DNA from: Sternotherus odoratus
Lineage: Eukaryota; Chordata; Testudines; Kinosternidae
Direction of reading: 5' to 3'
DNA: 64,000 bases
NCBI GenBank assembly: GCA_032164245.1
Contig: JAVMKO010000002.1
Location: forward strand, 89,417,340 to 89,481,339
In this document: piece after piece, positions 22,721-35,505 of the stretch
How positions within the stretch are numbered: the stretch's first letter is position 1
How the letters are laid out: each line of letters begins with the position of its first letter
The notes under the pieces: model-generated
Told to the model about the DNA's origin: nothing
Seen by the model: only the letters and a program-made list of their open reading frames with translations
The model's database searches: none
Translations under genes and position numbers: made by a program

Positions 22721-24320
22721 CTGTAGAAATACCACACACACAAGCAGATATAACTTTTTAGATAATGCTTTCTTAGCCAAAAGGCCGAGAAGCGATTCCT
22801 TGCTAGACAGCTTCCAAGGAAACCATCCACATGGCAGACAATTCTAATGAACCATTTAAAAAAACAATACACAACTAACAACAGGCAGGATATATTCAGT
22901 GTTTTAGCTATGCTAAAATTTGGGGCAAACAGGAAGAAATGTTCAGGAAGTCTTAGATTCACAGATTCTAAGGCCCGAAGGGACCATCTTCAAGGTTAAG
23001 AAAGAATCCTTGATGGTACTCAACCCTTCCTTAATGTCAGGAATTTTTTTTTACTAGCTAGCAAGTTTAATCAGGAGGTATAAATTAGTGAAACTATCTA
23101 CTAATATACAGTAGTTAATTGTTTTGCTGCAACTGTTGACTAACTTGTAGACCTGAATTTCAGCTCCTAATGTGTTGATTTATTATTGAAGCACAAATAA
23201 AAATCTGAAAAGAACAACCTAATTTTATTGTAGGGCTAGAAGAAAATTATGCAATTAATAACGAAAAGTTAAAAGAAAATTATTCAGAAATTTCCTTTAA
23301 AATGGTTTTGTCACATTGATATTTTTAATCATCTTGACAACATCACAAACTAATCAAGCTTCATAGCTATAAATTATAAAAATAAATGCAAACTGAACTT
23401 TCATAAATAGTCTACAGAACTCCATATTTTTGAAGGGAATATTATAGCTTCTTCAATACATCTCTTTTTCTAAAAAATAAAATTTCTATATTGAACTTTG
23501 AAGAAATATCCAGGTATTTTTAATTTTTTTAAGCAACTGGATAACTGACAGACACTTTCTCAGTGGTCTGATGAGCATTACACATGCCATATAAATACGA
23601 CAGTGATGTTTTGTATATAGACCCCCTACAGGTACAATGTCTTTGTCATGAACTAGGTTGCCTGCAAGGCGGGTACCTTTCATTTGACTATATAATGGCA
23701 CTGTTTAATGTCAGTATGCTTATGAAAAACACTTAAGGAAGGAAATGGTGTATTGGTGGAATTGGAAGAAATGTTAGGAAACATTGACTGATATTATGTG
23801 TTTAGAACATGAGTTCACTGAAACAAGTATTGGAAAAGAATAGGGTTTTGTCTTACCAATGAGTGGCCATCAAAAAGGAAACAGCAATTTTGGTCTAGAC
23901 TAAGGAATGAAATAATCCTCCAAATGCTACTTGAGCTTTGTCAGTTCAAATGCTGTGGGCTTTCGGTATCCTAGGGCCTTCTCTACACTAACATTTCTTG
24001 GCACAAATTGACCCAGCCTCACCAGTGGTTGCAATGGTCGAGCACAAGTGTAAACAGGGCCCTGGTTATAGCATTACCACAGCAGGGTGGTGAAAATGCC
24101 AGGAATTGCTGGAGCCTGCTGTACATTAATTCTCACATTTTTGCTACCACTAGAGCAGGGGTCTCCAAACTTTTCAACCCGAGGGCCGCATTAACTATCA
24201 AATAGCAGTTCGGGGGCCGACAACACACTCGAGGTCCAAATAAAAAAGAATCAAAACATGGATGTTGTTTTTAATTATTTATTTAATATTATTTTATTCA
24301 GTTATTTAATAACACATGGA

Positions 24321-24736
24321 TACACTACACATGAACACCTGTTCACTACACATGAACACTACACATGAACACCTGTGCACTACACATGAACACTACACAT
24401 GAACACCTGTTCACTACACATGAACACTACACATGAACACTACACATTAACACATGAACACTACACATGAACACATGAACACTACACATGAACACTACAC
24501 ATGAACACCTGTTCACTACACATGAACACCTGTTCACTACACATGAACACCTGTTCACTACACATGAACACCTGTTCACTACACATGAACACTACACATG
24601 AACACCTATTCACTACACATGAACACTACACATGAACACCTATTCACTACACATGAACACTACACATGAACACCTGTTCACTACACATGAACACTACACA
24701 TGAACACCTGTTCACTACACATGAACACTACACATC
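24321..24736. repeat. Minisatellite of ACTACACATGAACAC / CTGTTC units
   Basis: About 25 copies of ACTACACATGAACAC, irregularly alternating with copies extended by CTGTTC or CTATTC. Copy order is scrambled, which points to unequal exchange or slippage. Confidence 0.9.
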
Positions 24737-25013
24737 AACCCCCCAACTGACCCACCCAGCCAGGTCTCTCACCCCAAAACCTCCTTTCCTCCAACCCCCC
24801 CCCCCAACTGACCCACCCAGCCCGGTCTCTCACCCCAAAACCTCCTTTCCTCCAACCCCCCCCCCAACTGACCCACCCAGCCAGGTCTCTCACCCCAAAA
24901 CCTCCTTTCCTCCAACCCCCCCCCCCAAATGACCCACCCAGCCAGGTCTCTCCCCCCAAAACCTCCTTCCCTCCCACCCACCCCCCAACTGACCCGCTCA
25001 ACCCGGTCTCTCC
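24737..25013. repeat. C-rich minisatellite, about 60-bp unit
   Basis: Four to five units containing CAACTGACCCACCCAGCCAG and CTCACCCCAAAACCTCCTTT, separated by C-runs of variable length. Confidence 0.85.
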
Positions 25014-25130
25014 CCACATACCGGTTCGCCGCCTGGCAGTGGGTGGCTCCTTGTTTCGCCCCCTGTAACTGGGTGGCGGTGCGGCGCGTCCCGGCCCCAG
25101 CTCTGAGCCGTCCCTGGCCGGCGGCGGCAG

Positions 25131-25346
25131 CCGAGCACGCGGCGGGTCCCGGCCCCGGGGCGGCAGCCGAGCACGCGGCGGGTCCCGGCCCCGGGGCGGC
25201 AGCCGAGCACGCGGCGGGTCCCGGCCCCGCGGCGGCAGCCGAGCACGCGGCGGGTCCCGGCCCCGCGGCGGCAGCCGAGCACGCGGCGCGTCCCGGCCCC
25301 GCGGCGGCAGCCGAGCACGCGGCGCGTCCCGGCCCCGCGGCTGGCG
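25131..25346. repeat. GC-rich 36-bp tandem repeat
   Basis: Six units start at 25131, 25167, 25203, 25239, 25275 and 25311, each beginning CCGAGCACGCGGCG. They are very CpG-dense compared with surrounding intron. Confidence 0.9.
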
Positions 25347-26929
25347 GCCCGCGCGGCGCTTCCAGGCCCCAGCGAGGAGCCGTCCCAGCGAGAGAGCCAA
25401 AAATTCCCTAAATAGCCAAAAAGATCTCCGCGGGCCGGATGAGAGGGCCTCGCGGGCCGCATCCGGCCCGCGGGCCGTAGTTTGGAGACCCCTGCACTAG
25501 AGGATCTGAAACAGTGGTAGCAATGATGGGGAATATCTGCCTCCCCTTCAGGGCACAGCCTGGGACATACGTCTTTTGTAGGAAACATGAGCTGGGAGGA
25601 ACAGACAGCTTTGGAGCTGCAGGTAGGTTCAGGCCTTCCTCCTTTGTAGGCTTTTCAGCTATCTACTTTAAACTTAAGTAGAAGGCTAAACAAGTGATGC
25701 CTTCCTGGTGTACATATCTACTGGTGTTTACTTGAAGGCATATCTTATTTTATAACTGACTATAAAATAACCAATAGAAAATACATTAGGACAATCTTAA
25801 GGCTATGGTGATCTGATACCTGCAAGAGAGGGAAAAAGGAAGTTCTAACCACTGGTGAGGCAGGGACAGGACTAGGCAGGTAATGGACAGAGTACACAAT
25901 CAAGGGTAAGGAAGAGCTGCAATTTCCCACTGCAAATGGTACTTCTCTAAGGCCAGCAGGTACCAATCTGATCATGGGAAGAGCCTAAATATTTGAAAGG
26001 CATTAGGGGGTGGTTACAATCATGCTTTTTAGCTATTAATAATTAAAAGTGTGTTTGTCATAGCTGCCAAGTGAGTCAGAGTTTCCACAGTTTAATTCTT
26101 TTCACTCTCAATGTGTCTCACTCTCAATAAGTTTTTCAGCAGTTGCATGCTAGTGGATAGGCAGGTAAACACGTAGGAGACTAGCTGAATCATTAAACGT
26201 TATCTCCATTTATAGGTCTTGAGATAATGCCTGAGCAGGAGATTAGTAGAGAGCAAACATTAGCAGTGGCTCAAGGAGCAACTCTTCATGATTACAAAAG
26301 ACCAAACCAATGGATTTGGAGTGAGAATAATAATTCCTCCAGTCAATACAGGACAAGAAAGGAAAAAGAGATAGGAGCATAAGGCTTCATAACATTAAGG
26401 AAAACAATCCAAAGACAAGAATGAAGAATCTAAGTACAGAAGAGGTTTATGTATATTATAGGGTGTGATGGCTAATTGCTCAAGGGGCTGAGAGAAGCCT
26501 AAAAAAAGATAAAAAAAATTAAACATTTTGGTATTTAAAGTCAGGGGTTTTGAGTTTAGAGAAAATACAAAGATAATTGGTTTAGTCAGTGCCTAACACA
26601 ATGGGGCTTCTATCCCAAAGTAGCGTCTATGGATACTTTTATAATAAAATAATATCTAGCATAAAACAGCTCTTGACTTTCTATAATCTGTCATTATTTC
26701 TATTATTTCTTCTCAGAATTTACCATTACAAATCACAGTTCCGGTAATTAAAAAAAAAAGTTAGGATTAAAGAGGAGGGAAAAGCAATTCAAGAGCAAAT
26801 GACAGAAAAATCTCTCGTTGTGTCCAATTTCTCTCCAGAATTTAGTTTTTAGCTGTTCCTTTATAGTTCACAGACAAACCCTGTTCACACATTTTCTTCC
26901 AATGGGACCAACCAGCCAGAACAGCTCAC

Positions 26930-27151
26930 CATTGCGAGAGGCAGAGCGTGGCTTCTGTGGAACTGTGGGACGTCCCGTCGGACTGGGTTTCAACTGCACT
27001 GGGGGTTTTGGACTTGTGGGCGTATTGGAAGAACATCTAGCCCTTGCACCAGCTTCAGCCTTTGGATCAGGTTTTGGATTTTTTTCCATGACAGAGTCGC
27101 CTTTACTCAAGGCAAAACGATTCTCTGGGAGGGTCTGGTGGAGCTTAGGCA
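26930..27151 (-). CDS. CARMIL1: CARMIL1 internal exon (proline-rich region)
   Basis: A 222-bp exon with acceptor GTTATTTTAG and donor GTGAGCTG on the minus strand, entering and leaving in phase 1. The peptide reads VPKLHQTLPENRFAL, then PKPDPKAEAGARARCSS, NTPTSPKPPVQLKPSPTG and RPTVPQKPRSASRN. This is the CARMIL1 proline-rich segment (mammalian VPKLHPGLPENRF...TPTSPKPLLQ...VIPQKPRTASR). The PxxP clusters here are the type that bind SH3 domains such as that of myosin I in the family. Basic residues flank the proline motifs. It is residues 294-367 of the part visible. Confidence 0.96.
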
Positions 27152-29436
27152 CTAAAATAACAATAATAATAATAATAATAAATTAATAATTAAGATGTCT
27201 CCCACAAAGCATGCAGGTACCCACAGTGCAAAGCCCACCACCAGTAGAAACGAGCACACAGTAGAAAGGCAGTGATGGGAGAACTCTCAAGACCTGGGGT
27301 TCAGCAGCGTGGTTCAATGAGAACCCAACAATGTATTTGTCAGGCTGTACAACTCACCCATGAACAGGCCTGGGTGTCACCATCCTCTTTGGTATATTGG
27401 GGAGGTGGCTAGCTCGCCCCACTGTTCCTCCATTGTCGGCAGGAGCTGGTGATATGGGTTGCTTCCCCTCTCAACATTCATAGGATATTTTCTCAAACTT
27501 TCTAATCCAAAGGTTTTCTCCTTTCAGTCCTTCCGTTTGGTATCTCCCATTCCTCTCTGGCAGTTATCAAATCTTCCCCTCTCCCCAGGTATCTCTCCTG
27601 TGGTCCCTCCCTTTCCTTTGCTCCCTTGGATTTCTCTGCCTCTCTTTCCCCCTTCTTTCTTGCCCGAAGGGTGGAATAAAGCCATGGGCCAGGGGGATTG
27701 GAGAGGAGGAGGAGAGAGGGGAGGCTATCATCTCTTTCTGTGACTTTCTTGCACTGACATGCAGAAATGGGATTTCAGCAGGGGAAGAGGAGCAGCAGAA
27801 CAGGCAGTCTCTGCCTGTCAGGCCAAAACTGAAAATCACAGCCATTTTTTTTCCTGCCAAAGATTAACAGTGGAATCCAGGACACAGAGAAGAAATCCTG
27901 AACTGATGCGGAGTTGTTGCTGTTTTTTGTTTTTAGCCATTTGGGATCAGATTTGAAATCTGTTAGCAATGCACCCCTATTTATACGACTCTCCAATTTA
28001 TTAAATAACTCTGCATATAGAATACACTGGTACACAATTATTAGCAAGCTTGCCAGCACATCATTTATACCAAGCAAAGACTGAATGAATTTGCACAAAA
28101 ATCTCTCTTGCTTCCCAGGCTTTAAATCGAATACAGCTAGAGCCAGCTGTGCAAGCTGGCATAAAGCTGGCTGGACACTAGTTTGCAAATAAGCAAACTG
28201 CCTGCCCTAATTTCCTTCCTTCCTCCAAAGCCTGGGAGGACTCCAGGAGGCTTATATGCACATGTATGTACAATCAGTCTTTGGCTTTATATGTGTACTG
28301 GGTGACAGCATTCTTCACTTTTAGTGATTTACAGTTTGTATGCTTGTGTTGCACATAATTCTTGTTTCACCTAAATTTAGGCTGCCTTGGCTTTCTGACA
28401 AGGCAAAACATTTGCCCACAGATGCTGACTTGGCCTAGCTAACTGATATTCCAGTTCAGAAAACCTACTTGTTACAGTAGTGCTGAGCACAGGAATTCTA
28501 AGTGCAGTGTGTGGGGAGGAAGAATGTGGATATAGTCAGTTGCAGGCCAAGCTCCAAAATGTTTTTCCAGCTTACGTAGTTGTTTTTCAGCTCTGTTGGA
28601 TTTGAGTTGTGGGCTAACCAAAAGGATTGCGGTGCATGCATGTGTGTGCAATAAATCTTTGCATTGTAAGCAAAACAGCAGAAGGTTTTCCACACTTGTA
28701 TGTGTGTGCGTGAGAGAGGGCGAGACTGACTAGCACTCAGACAGCAGTTTCTTACATTAACTAAGAGGAAAATATTCTGTCTCTGAATCATACATGGTCT
28801 TGTGTTTTCTCGGTAACATCCAGCAATTTCCCTTTAACTCCATTACTTGCCTTTCTAACCTCAGGCCTGTTAATATTATTAGAACACAGTAAGTTGATAT
28901 AAATTAACCAAACCAATGAAAAACTATAACTGCAACAGGAGCAGCTGGAGGGAGATCCTTCAAGTGGTGAAATGAGAACTGGCACTTAGAGGCAGGAGGG
29001 GCTGCTGTGCACACACTGCCCCGGGGTTGGGGAGGGGGAAATGTCATTTACAGGCGTGAGCAGCAAGGAAAAATGACGATCAACTATACGTTAGCTCTTC
29101 ATGTGCCCACTTTTCATGGTCCTCTAACCTCAGATCTGTCTATCTTATTGGAACATGGAGAGCAAAAAGGTTCCTCCTCCAAAAGACTGTGATGCCAGGA
29201 TGATTTAAAAGCATTGTTTCATGGGGTTCTCCCAGACAATCTCTCCCAACACTAGCTTCTAAACCCTCATTGAGGAATGGTTTGAAAACCATAAACTGGT
29301 TTCTGATATGACTGGTCAGCCAATGTTGTTTTGAACATGGATTGTGAATTCTTTTCACATTTTGGCAACACTATATTTTTATACATCCGAAATTCCCAGG
29401 ATCACTGTGTAAGAATTAGAACTGGATACTTTAGCA

Positions 29437-29957
29437 TAAGGGTGAGCAAACTATGGCCCCTCCCCTGCTGGTTCCCTCTCCCCCGCAGCCTCAGCGTGCC
29501 ACGTGAGCAGTACTTTGTGGGGACAGGGCTGCACACTCCAAAAGGTCAAGTCTGAGTGGTGTGGTAAGGGGTCTGGGTCTGGGGGTTGGATAAAGGGCAG
29601 AAGGTCTCAGGGGGCGGTCAGGGGACAGGGGCAGTTGGATAGGTGTGGGAGTCCCAGGGGGCCTGTCAGGGGGGAGGCATGTGGATAGGGCAGTCAGGAG
29701 ACAGGGAGCAGAGGGGTTGGATAAGGGATGGGGTCTTGGGGAGGTGCTATGGGGTGGGGGTCCTGAGAGGGGGTGGTCAGGGGATAAGGAGTAGGGAGGT
29801 TTGGATGGGTTGTGGGTTCTGAGGGGGGCAGTTAGAGGGCATGAAGTGGGAGGAGGCAGATAGAGGGTGGGGGTCATGCTTTTTGGGGAGGCACAGCCTT
29901 CCATACACTTTTACACCCTCGATGTGTCCCTCGGGCCAAAAAGTTTGCCCATCCCTG
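29437..29957. mobile_element. Non-autonomous hAT element
   Basis: The left end TAAGGGTGAGCAAACTATGG and the right end AAAAAGTTTGCCCATCCCTG are inverted repeats of the GGGTGGGCAAAC type. The 8-bp duplication CTTTAGCA lies at 29429-29436 and 29958-29965. The interior is G-rich (GGGGTCAGGGGACAGG words). No transposase coding is seen. Confidence 0.85.
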
Positions 29958-30276
29958 CTTTAGCATATCCACAGCCTTCTCCAATATTGGTTTCAGTCCA
30001 GTTCCTAGCAGAGTCTTCACATCACCTAAACCACCATCAAAACTGGCACCAGCTGGCACCTATTTTAACAGTCTTAGCAGAAAGTCAAAGAACTGTACGG
30101 GTGGGGAGACTGAATTTTCCCTCTCTACCCCAGTGGCTGGGCATGTTTCAGGCATGGTGGCAGAGCAGTGTGGGGAACCTTGAACTGCCATTGCCTGTGA
30201 CGGATCTGCTCAGTGGATTAAGCACTCTGCTCACATGACTATCAATCCAGCACCTTTTTGTGAGCACTATAAACCA

Positions 30277-30368
30277 GTGGCTCTCAACCCGGTGTATGTA
30301 GAAGTCTTCCAGGGAGTACGTCAACTCATCTAGTTCAGGGTTTCTCAACCTGGGATTCATGAGTCCCT

Positions 30369-30404
<36 letters not shown>

Positions 30405-30600
30405 ACAGGACGGGATTAAGGGGGTCACTGTGCAGGGCTGGTGTTAGGGGGTGGCAAGATGGGCAACTGCCACAGGGGGCCCCATGAGGCTAAGTGACAT
30501 GCTTGAGCCCTGGGCAGCAGGGCTCAGGTTTCCGACTCCTGAAAGGGGGCTCAATCGTCTGGAAAGGTGAGAGCCGCTGCTATGAACACTGCAAAATGAA
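30277..30600. repeat. hAT scraps and a (GT)n microsatellite
   Basis: Positions 30277-30330 carry GTGGCTCTCAACCCGGTG and GTACGTCAACTCATCTAG, an internally deleted copy of the family seen complete at 58309-58729 (reverse). Positions 30338-30368 start another hAT end (GGGTTTCTCAACCTGGGA). A (GT)16-like tract covers 30370-30402. Confidence 0.65.
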
Positions 30601-31013
30601 CGACAGGAGCAAACATGCTTAAGGCCCCCTTTTCTCTCTGTGCACATTGTACTTGCTACCTCCTGATCTTCAGTTTCAGCTTTGCTGCCACGGTTACCAG
30701 TGAACACCCCCTTAAAGGGCCTGGGGAAGAACATGTGCAGGCGATCTCTCCCCACCCTCACAGAGCAGTGTATGAGTGAAACAACCCAGCACTGAAACCG
30801 ACTATACATGAAGAGCTGTCAAATGCAGAACTACATAAACTAGAAAAATGGCTCTCTCCTCTAATCACTTTTCAGTTATGCTAATCTTAACGGGTTGCTT
30901 ATTAAACAGTAGGCACACAACATGCAGCTGGAAGCGTGATTTCTGGCCGAGTGTGTTCAATTCAATGGCATTATAGGAAGTGCTGTACGCAAGGAAACTC
31001 AAAACAACTGTAC

Positions 31014-31092
31014 CTGTACCACTGCCATCCAGCCGTTCAGAGCTCACTGTGGTATCGTGAGAATCTCTGGGAACCACTTCATTCCCTAGTCT
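31014..31092 (-). CDS. CARMIL1: CARMIL1 short internal exon
   Basis: A 79-bp exon after a good polypyrimidine acceptor (TCTTTTTTAG). It enters in phase 0 and leaves in phase 1. The peptide is RLGNEVVPRDSHDTTVS, then SERLDGSGT, corresponding to mammalian KKLGNDAVSQDSS...VERSDGGGA. The donor GTACAG is weaker than the other donors of the gene, so this exon is a candidate for regulated or inefficient splicing. Skipping it would shift the frame, because 79 is not a multiple of three. Confidence 0.92.
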
Positions 31093-32814
31093 CTAAAAAA
31101 GAGAAAGAGAATCCTTCAAAATTGTCTACAAATCACAAAATTCAGTGGTTCATTACAAAGAAGCTTATTTACAGTTAAAAATTTCAGAAAGAAGCTCTGG
31201 ATATGTTTTTAAGTTTCTGGTTGCAGCTTTGGAAATCTCCTATGTGGGAAGGAGACCACAGCAATTTTGGTTACCAGTAAGACCATAGCACTGGCTGAAT
31301 CATGTCAACATGCTCGCTAAGTGACAAACCTGCCAAGGAATAATGAGAGATGGAATCGGACAGTCCAGATCGAAACTGTTCTTTTCCACTCAAGATGACC
31401 AAATGTATTATTGGTGTTAAGTGAAATAAAACGCTGGATAAAATTAAAGAGTTGATCTGCTCTAGGTAGAAACAGAGACACCTTTCTCAAAGATCCAAAT
31501 TTTGAAGCAAAGATTGCTGAACTGCTCTTAGTTTAGTTAATATGAAAACCTATGTGCACGTGCGGAAATGTCTTGGAAATCTGGGCTGAATCCAAGAAGT
31601 GACAGTTCCTTCAATATTTACAGACTGAGATTTAAAAAAAATTAAACTTCGTAGGAGCTGCTGGGTGCCCAAAGGCTTTGAAATATCAGGTCACTTATTT
31701 AGGTGCCAAAATATGGATTCTGAACCTAACTTCATGCACACATTATTAAAAATCTTAACCATGATGTCTTTTCCTCAAGAGGGAAAAAGCTTTAAGAGAT
31801 AACTCTGTAAATTATTTGACCCATATTATTGTCAAGTGCACCAGGAATATGCATATATCCTTTTTTGAGAGGATCCTGTTTATACAGTGGAACAAGAATC
31901 AGTCTCTGGGATTATACTTTTCCTTTCAGTACCCTGCTCACTCATATGAATGGAGCAAAGAGACCAGAAGAACCATACAGAGCACACAAGTTACCTGCAA
32001 ACCAGCACCAAACAGGAAGGCGAGTATGCAGAAGACTACACGTAACTGTGAACCTTAAACTAAAAAATAAAATACATTTTGCAGGTAGCTCTGATCTTGG
32101 TTTAAATTTGCCATTTGAAGACAGATCTCTAACTCTGAAAAGCAAACAAAGGCTTTGCATAGTTATTACTCTTTTCAGCATTATAAAATTGCCACATTCA
32201 TGACATCCTATTGCCATCAGGACATCAGTGTGGTATGACTGGCGCGGTGAGATTATCCTCTGTCTTTACAGGAGCGCCCAGAGGTCCCAACCAGATATTG
32301 TACAAACACATACTGACGACAAACACTACCTCAAAGAACTCACAATCTAGATGAAGACCTGATGCATCATTTAGGTGAGAGAGACACTGGAGGAAAATGG
32401 AGGAAGGAAGACAAGAGTAACAGAAATAAGTACAGATAGGAAGGCTTATACTAGCTATATGAAAATTAGTGAGTTTAAAGTAAAAACAAAACAAAACAGT
32501 ATTTTAGGTATAAACAAACAAACAAAAACTATTAGTATCAGTTATCCCTAAAGGAACCATGTCTCGCCATTGTCAGGTGCAACTTAACATAGGTATCATT
32601 GTAGACTTGGCTGCTTAGAAGAGATATAAAGGACAGTACAGTGGGCTTCATGGATTAATTGGTGCTTCCACTTTGCTGATGCTCTAATGGCTCTCAAAAC
32701 ATGTTAAGAGGAAGTGTCGCTCATATACTGTATACAAAGGAATGGAATTATTCAACGTTACTCCACCTATTTAAGAACTGGCATAGACATTGCATTTCTC
32801 CCATATTTCCACTA

Positions 32815-33005
32815 AGGGCTTGTCTACACACAGTTTTGGTTTAGAAACTGATCTAGTTAAAGCAGCACAATCCCTTAGTGAGGATACAATACATCAGTAC
32901 AACTGCATGCACAATGGGAGGTTTTACACTTCAACTACATCAGTATATATTCACTCCCTAGCCGAAATAGTTAAATCAGTTTGAAACGTGCACACAGCAG
33001 GCCTA
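32815..33005. mobile_element. MITE with GGGCTTGTCTACAC terminus
   Basis: Begins AAGGGCTTGTCTACACACAG and ends in GAAACGTGCACACAGCAGGC, a degraded inverted repeat. The core contains AACTGATCTAGTTAAAG and AAATAGTTAAATCAGTTTG, words typical of this sauropsid family. Confidence 0.6.
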
Positions 33006-34671
33006 GCCACGAACTGGTTCCAAGTGCCCAAGTGGCACATAAGCTAAAGGTCATTAAAAAAACTCCCACTGATGTGGGTGTGTTGTGCCATGTACCACAG
33101 TATAAGAGATCCAGGTCCATTTTCCACTCCTAGCTCTCTTGACCTATGGTCCATTTTGGTTAAATTCTTTCCCAAGCCACAGTCTTCTTCTGTAAATGTG
33201 CCCAAAGGGTCGCTTTCTCTCTCTCTTTTTAAAGGGAAAAAAACTCCCCAATTTTGTGGGGAAAATTCATTTTTTTTAATGTAGGCAAAGTCACTTTGCG
33301 ATCAAGAACATAATTTGCCATAGATTGTGAATTTTCACTCATACTTACAAAAATATTCATTTTCCTTTGGCAAGTATTGATGAAGTAAAAAAAAAGAAAT
33401 GTGCATAGCTGTTTAAATGTATTAGATTTTGTTTTACCCTTTAGACTGATGCTTTGAGTTCACAAAGAAATCCACTTTTATGTCATGAAATAATACACAG
33501 ATTCATTAAACTGACCAAAACAAATGCAAATACTTCCAAGTGGTCATTTTAATGTGTTGGTGGTCTCACTGTTATCCCCGTTTCTATGGTAACAGCACCA
33601 CTTGACAGCTCCACATTATAGCTCATATTAAAGTAGACATAATAATCTTTCAAATGATGTATCATGTGCATGTGTGTAGAGAGGGTACATTAAGTCGACC
33701 AAATCAGCAGTGTCTGCCTGGCGCTTGCTAGGAGGGGCGGACAAACATATGAAGTATCATTTGCACTAGAGCTATGCTAGTCTCGCTGCAATCTAGGCCT
33801 GTCCATGCCTAATTATATGAATATGTCATATGTAAAATATCTATTGCACTACACACACACACACAAATATTTATTTGGCTCCATGGACAAGATGGGGAAA
33901 TTTGGCACTTGCACCTGACGGTGCAAGGATTCTAATAAAAGCCTTGATAAATAAATAGAACTGTTAGGGAGCTTGGTTGCCTGTATTATCATGCTAAAAG
34001 ATATTTAAATATTCAGCTCTGCAAACACTAGATGGAGCTAGATCTTTATATCTGGAGAAAACCTGGAAAAAACACTGATTCTGACTCATTTATCTTGTGG
34101 CATTAGTGCCAATTCACACATCAAATTCACAGCAAAAGAAAACAAAAAAGCTTTTGCCATCTTTTCATCTACTGTGCACCTGCTCATCGTTTGTAACTGT
34201 GGTAAGACGGCAGAAGGTCATGAATGAAGTAGTAAATTCCTTATGGCTTTGTTTTACTTAGGATAGATCTGAATTTAAACAACCATCTGTATCTTTAAGA
34301 AAAATTTAATTCACTAACTTCAGAATCCTGATAAATCTGAAAACTTTAAGGGAATTGGTGATCAATCATTTAAGTTATGAATAAAAATGAAAGACTGAAT
34401 TCTCCCATAACAAAACTAGTAGAGATCTCCTGGATTACTGAGAGTACTCAACTTTTGGGCAAAATGAGAACAAAGCTATTACATATTTCAACCCTGCATG
34501 ATGTACATGAACATTAACCTCCTGAACATTAACCACTCCTTTTTAGTGCAACCAGTACAAAGACTTACGATTCTTAAACAACGATAACTGAATTTCTTTT
34601 TTTGTACAGAAACCCTATTTTAATTCAGCTTTCTGATCACTTAAATATATATATATATTGCCAGGTCAAAA

Positions 34672-34941
34672 ATAGTCTACACTGCAATTAGACACCTGTG
34701 TCCATCCTATCTATGCCAGCTGACTCAGGGCTGCAGAACTCAGGCTAAGAGGCTGTTTAACTGCAGTGTAGACTTCAAGTTCTTGGGCTGGAGTCTGGGC
34801 TCTAGGACCCTGCAAGGTGGGCATACCCCAGAGGTATGGGAAGTTTACACTGCAAAGGAACAGCCCTGCAGCCCAATACCTGGAAGTCCTAGTCAGCTGG
34901 CACAGGCCAGTCCCAGGTTTTTATCTGCAGTGTAGACAGAC
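34672..34941. mobile_element. MITE with GTCTACACTGCA termini
   Basis: The ends TAGTCTACACTGCAATTAG and ATCTGCAGTGTAGACAGAC form an inverted repeat. Internal GCAGTGTAGACTTCAAG and AGTTTACACTGCA repeat the same word. It belongs with the copies at 21193 and 55704. Confidence 0.65.
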
Positions 34942-35505
34942 CAAAGACAAAGGGAGGTACAACTCTAGCTTTTACAAAAATCTAAGACCAATAAAAAAAG
35001 AGTACACTGGAATTTTTTTTTAAATTGCTGAAATATTCCCTCCTTCTACCCAACATCCCCCTCTCTTATACCATTGGGCAAGTGAATGGAAACTAGAAAT
35101 GAATTACAAACTGAGTGGTCTATTTTCTTTTCCAAGCTGAGAGAAATACAAAGAGTAAAGAAGCAGCATAGTTGAAAGTAAATAAAAAACGTTAGTACAA
35201 AAGGTGATGACCTTCTTTGTTCAATTTTTCAACCAATGCTACCTGTGTTAACCCACTGATGTGAAGTGCTATCATCTAACAATTTTTCAAAATATTACAA
35301 CATGCTGATATTCCACTTCGATAATCTTTAGATTATAAAACCACTGAAGCAAGGATTCTGTTTTGAACAGCACCAAGCCCATTGTTGAAATGAACAATTC
35401 ACTAATAGTATCGTGGGTTATGAAAGGTTAAGGGCCAGAATGTGATACTGACTCACACTTTACTCCTCAAACTCTCCCTCTGAAATCAATGGAGCTAGTA
35501 CAGTA

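Larger units (their letters stand above)
24156..25494. mobile_element. Non-autonomous hAT element carrying three tandem arrays
   Basis: Terminal inverted repeats CAGGGGTCTCCAAAC and GTTTGGAGACCCCTG are perfect over 15 bp. The 8-bp duplication CACTAGAG lies at 24148-24155 and 25495-25502. Subterminal text (GAGGGCCGCATTAAC; GGGCCGCATCCGGCCCGCGG) is typical of a turtle hAT family. About 1.0 kb of the interior consists of three unrelated minisatellites. No transposase is present; long open frames over the arrays are repeat translations. Confidence 0.9.
22721..26929 (-). other. CARMIL1: CARMIL1 intron (4.2 kb)
   Basis: Donor GTGAGCTG, acceptor CTACAG. Holds a short CR1 3' scrap near 22955-23010 (GATTCTAAGGCCCGAAGGGA), a MITE-like stretch at 23970-24120 and the hAT element at 24156-25494. 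Confidence 0.85.
27152..31013 (-). other. CARMIL1: CARMIL1 intron (3.9 kb)
   Basis: Donor GTACAGTTG, acceptor GTTATTTTAG. It contains an (AAT)n run at 27160-27192, the hAT element at 29437-29957, hAT scraps and a (GT)n tract near 30.3-30.6 kb. Confidence 0.85.

Noticed and set aside
24735..25588. Open frames of 160-221 codons rich in Arg/Pro/Gly/Ala
   Set aside because: They track 36-bp and 60-bp tandem units in a hAT element. Every frame is open because of composition, not selection.
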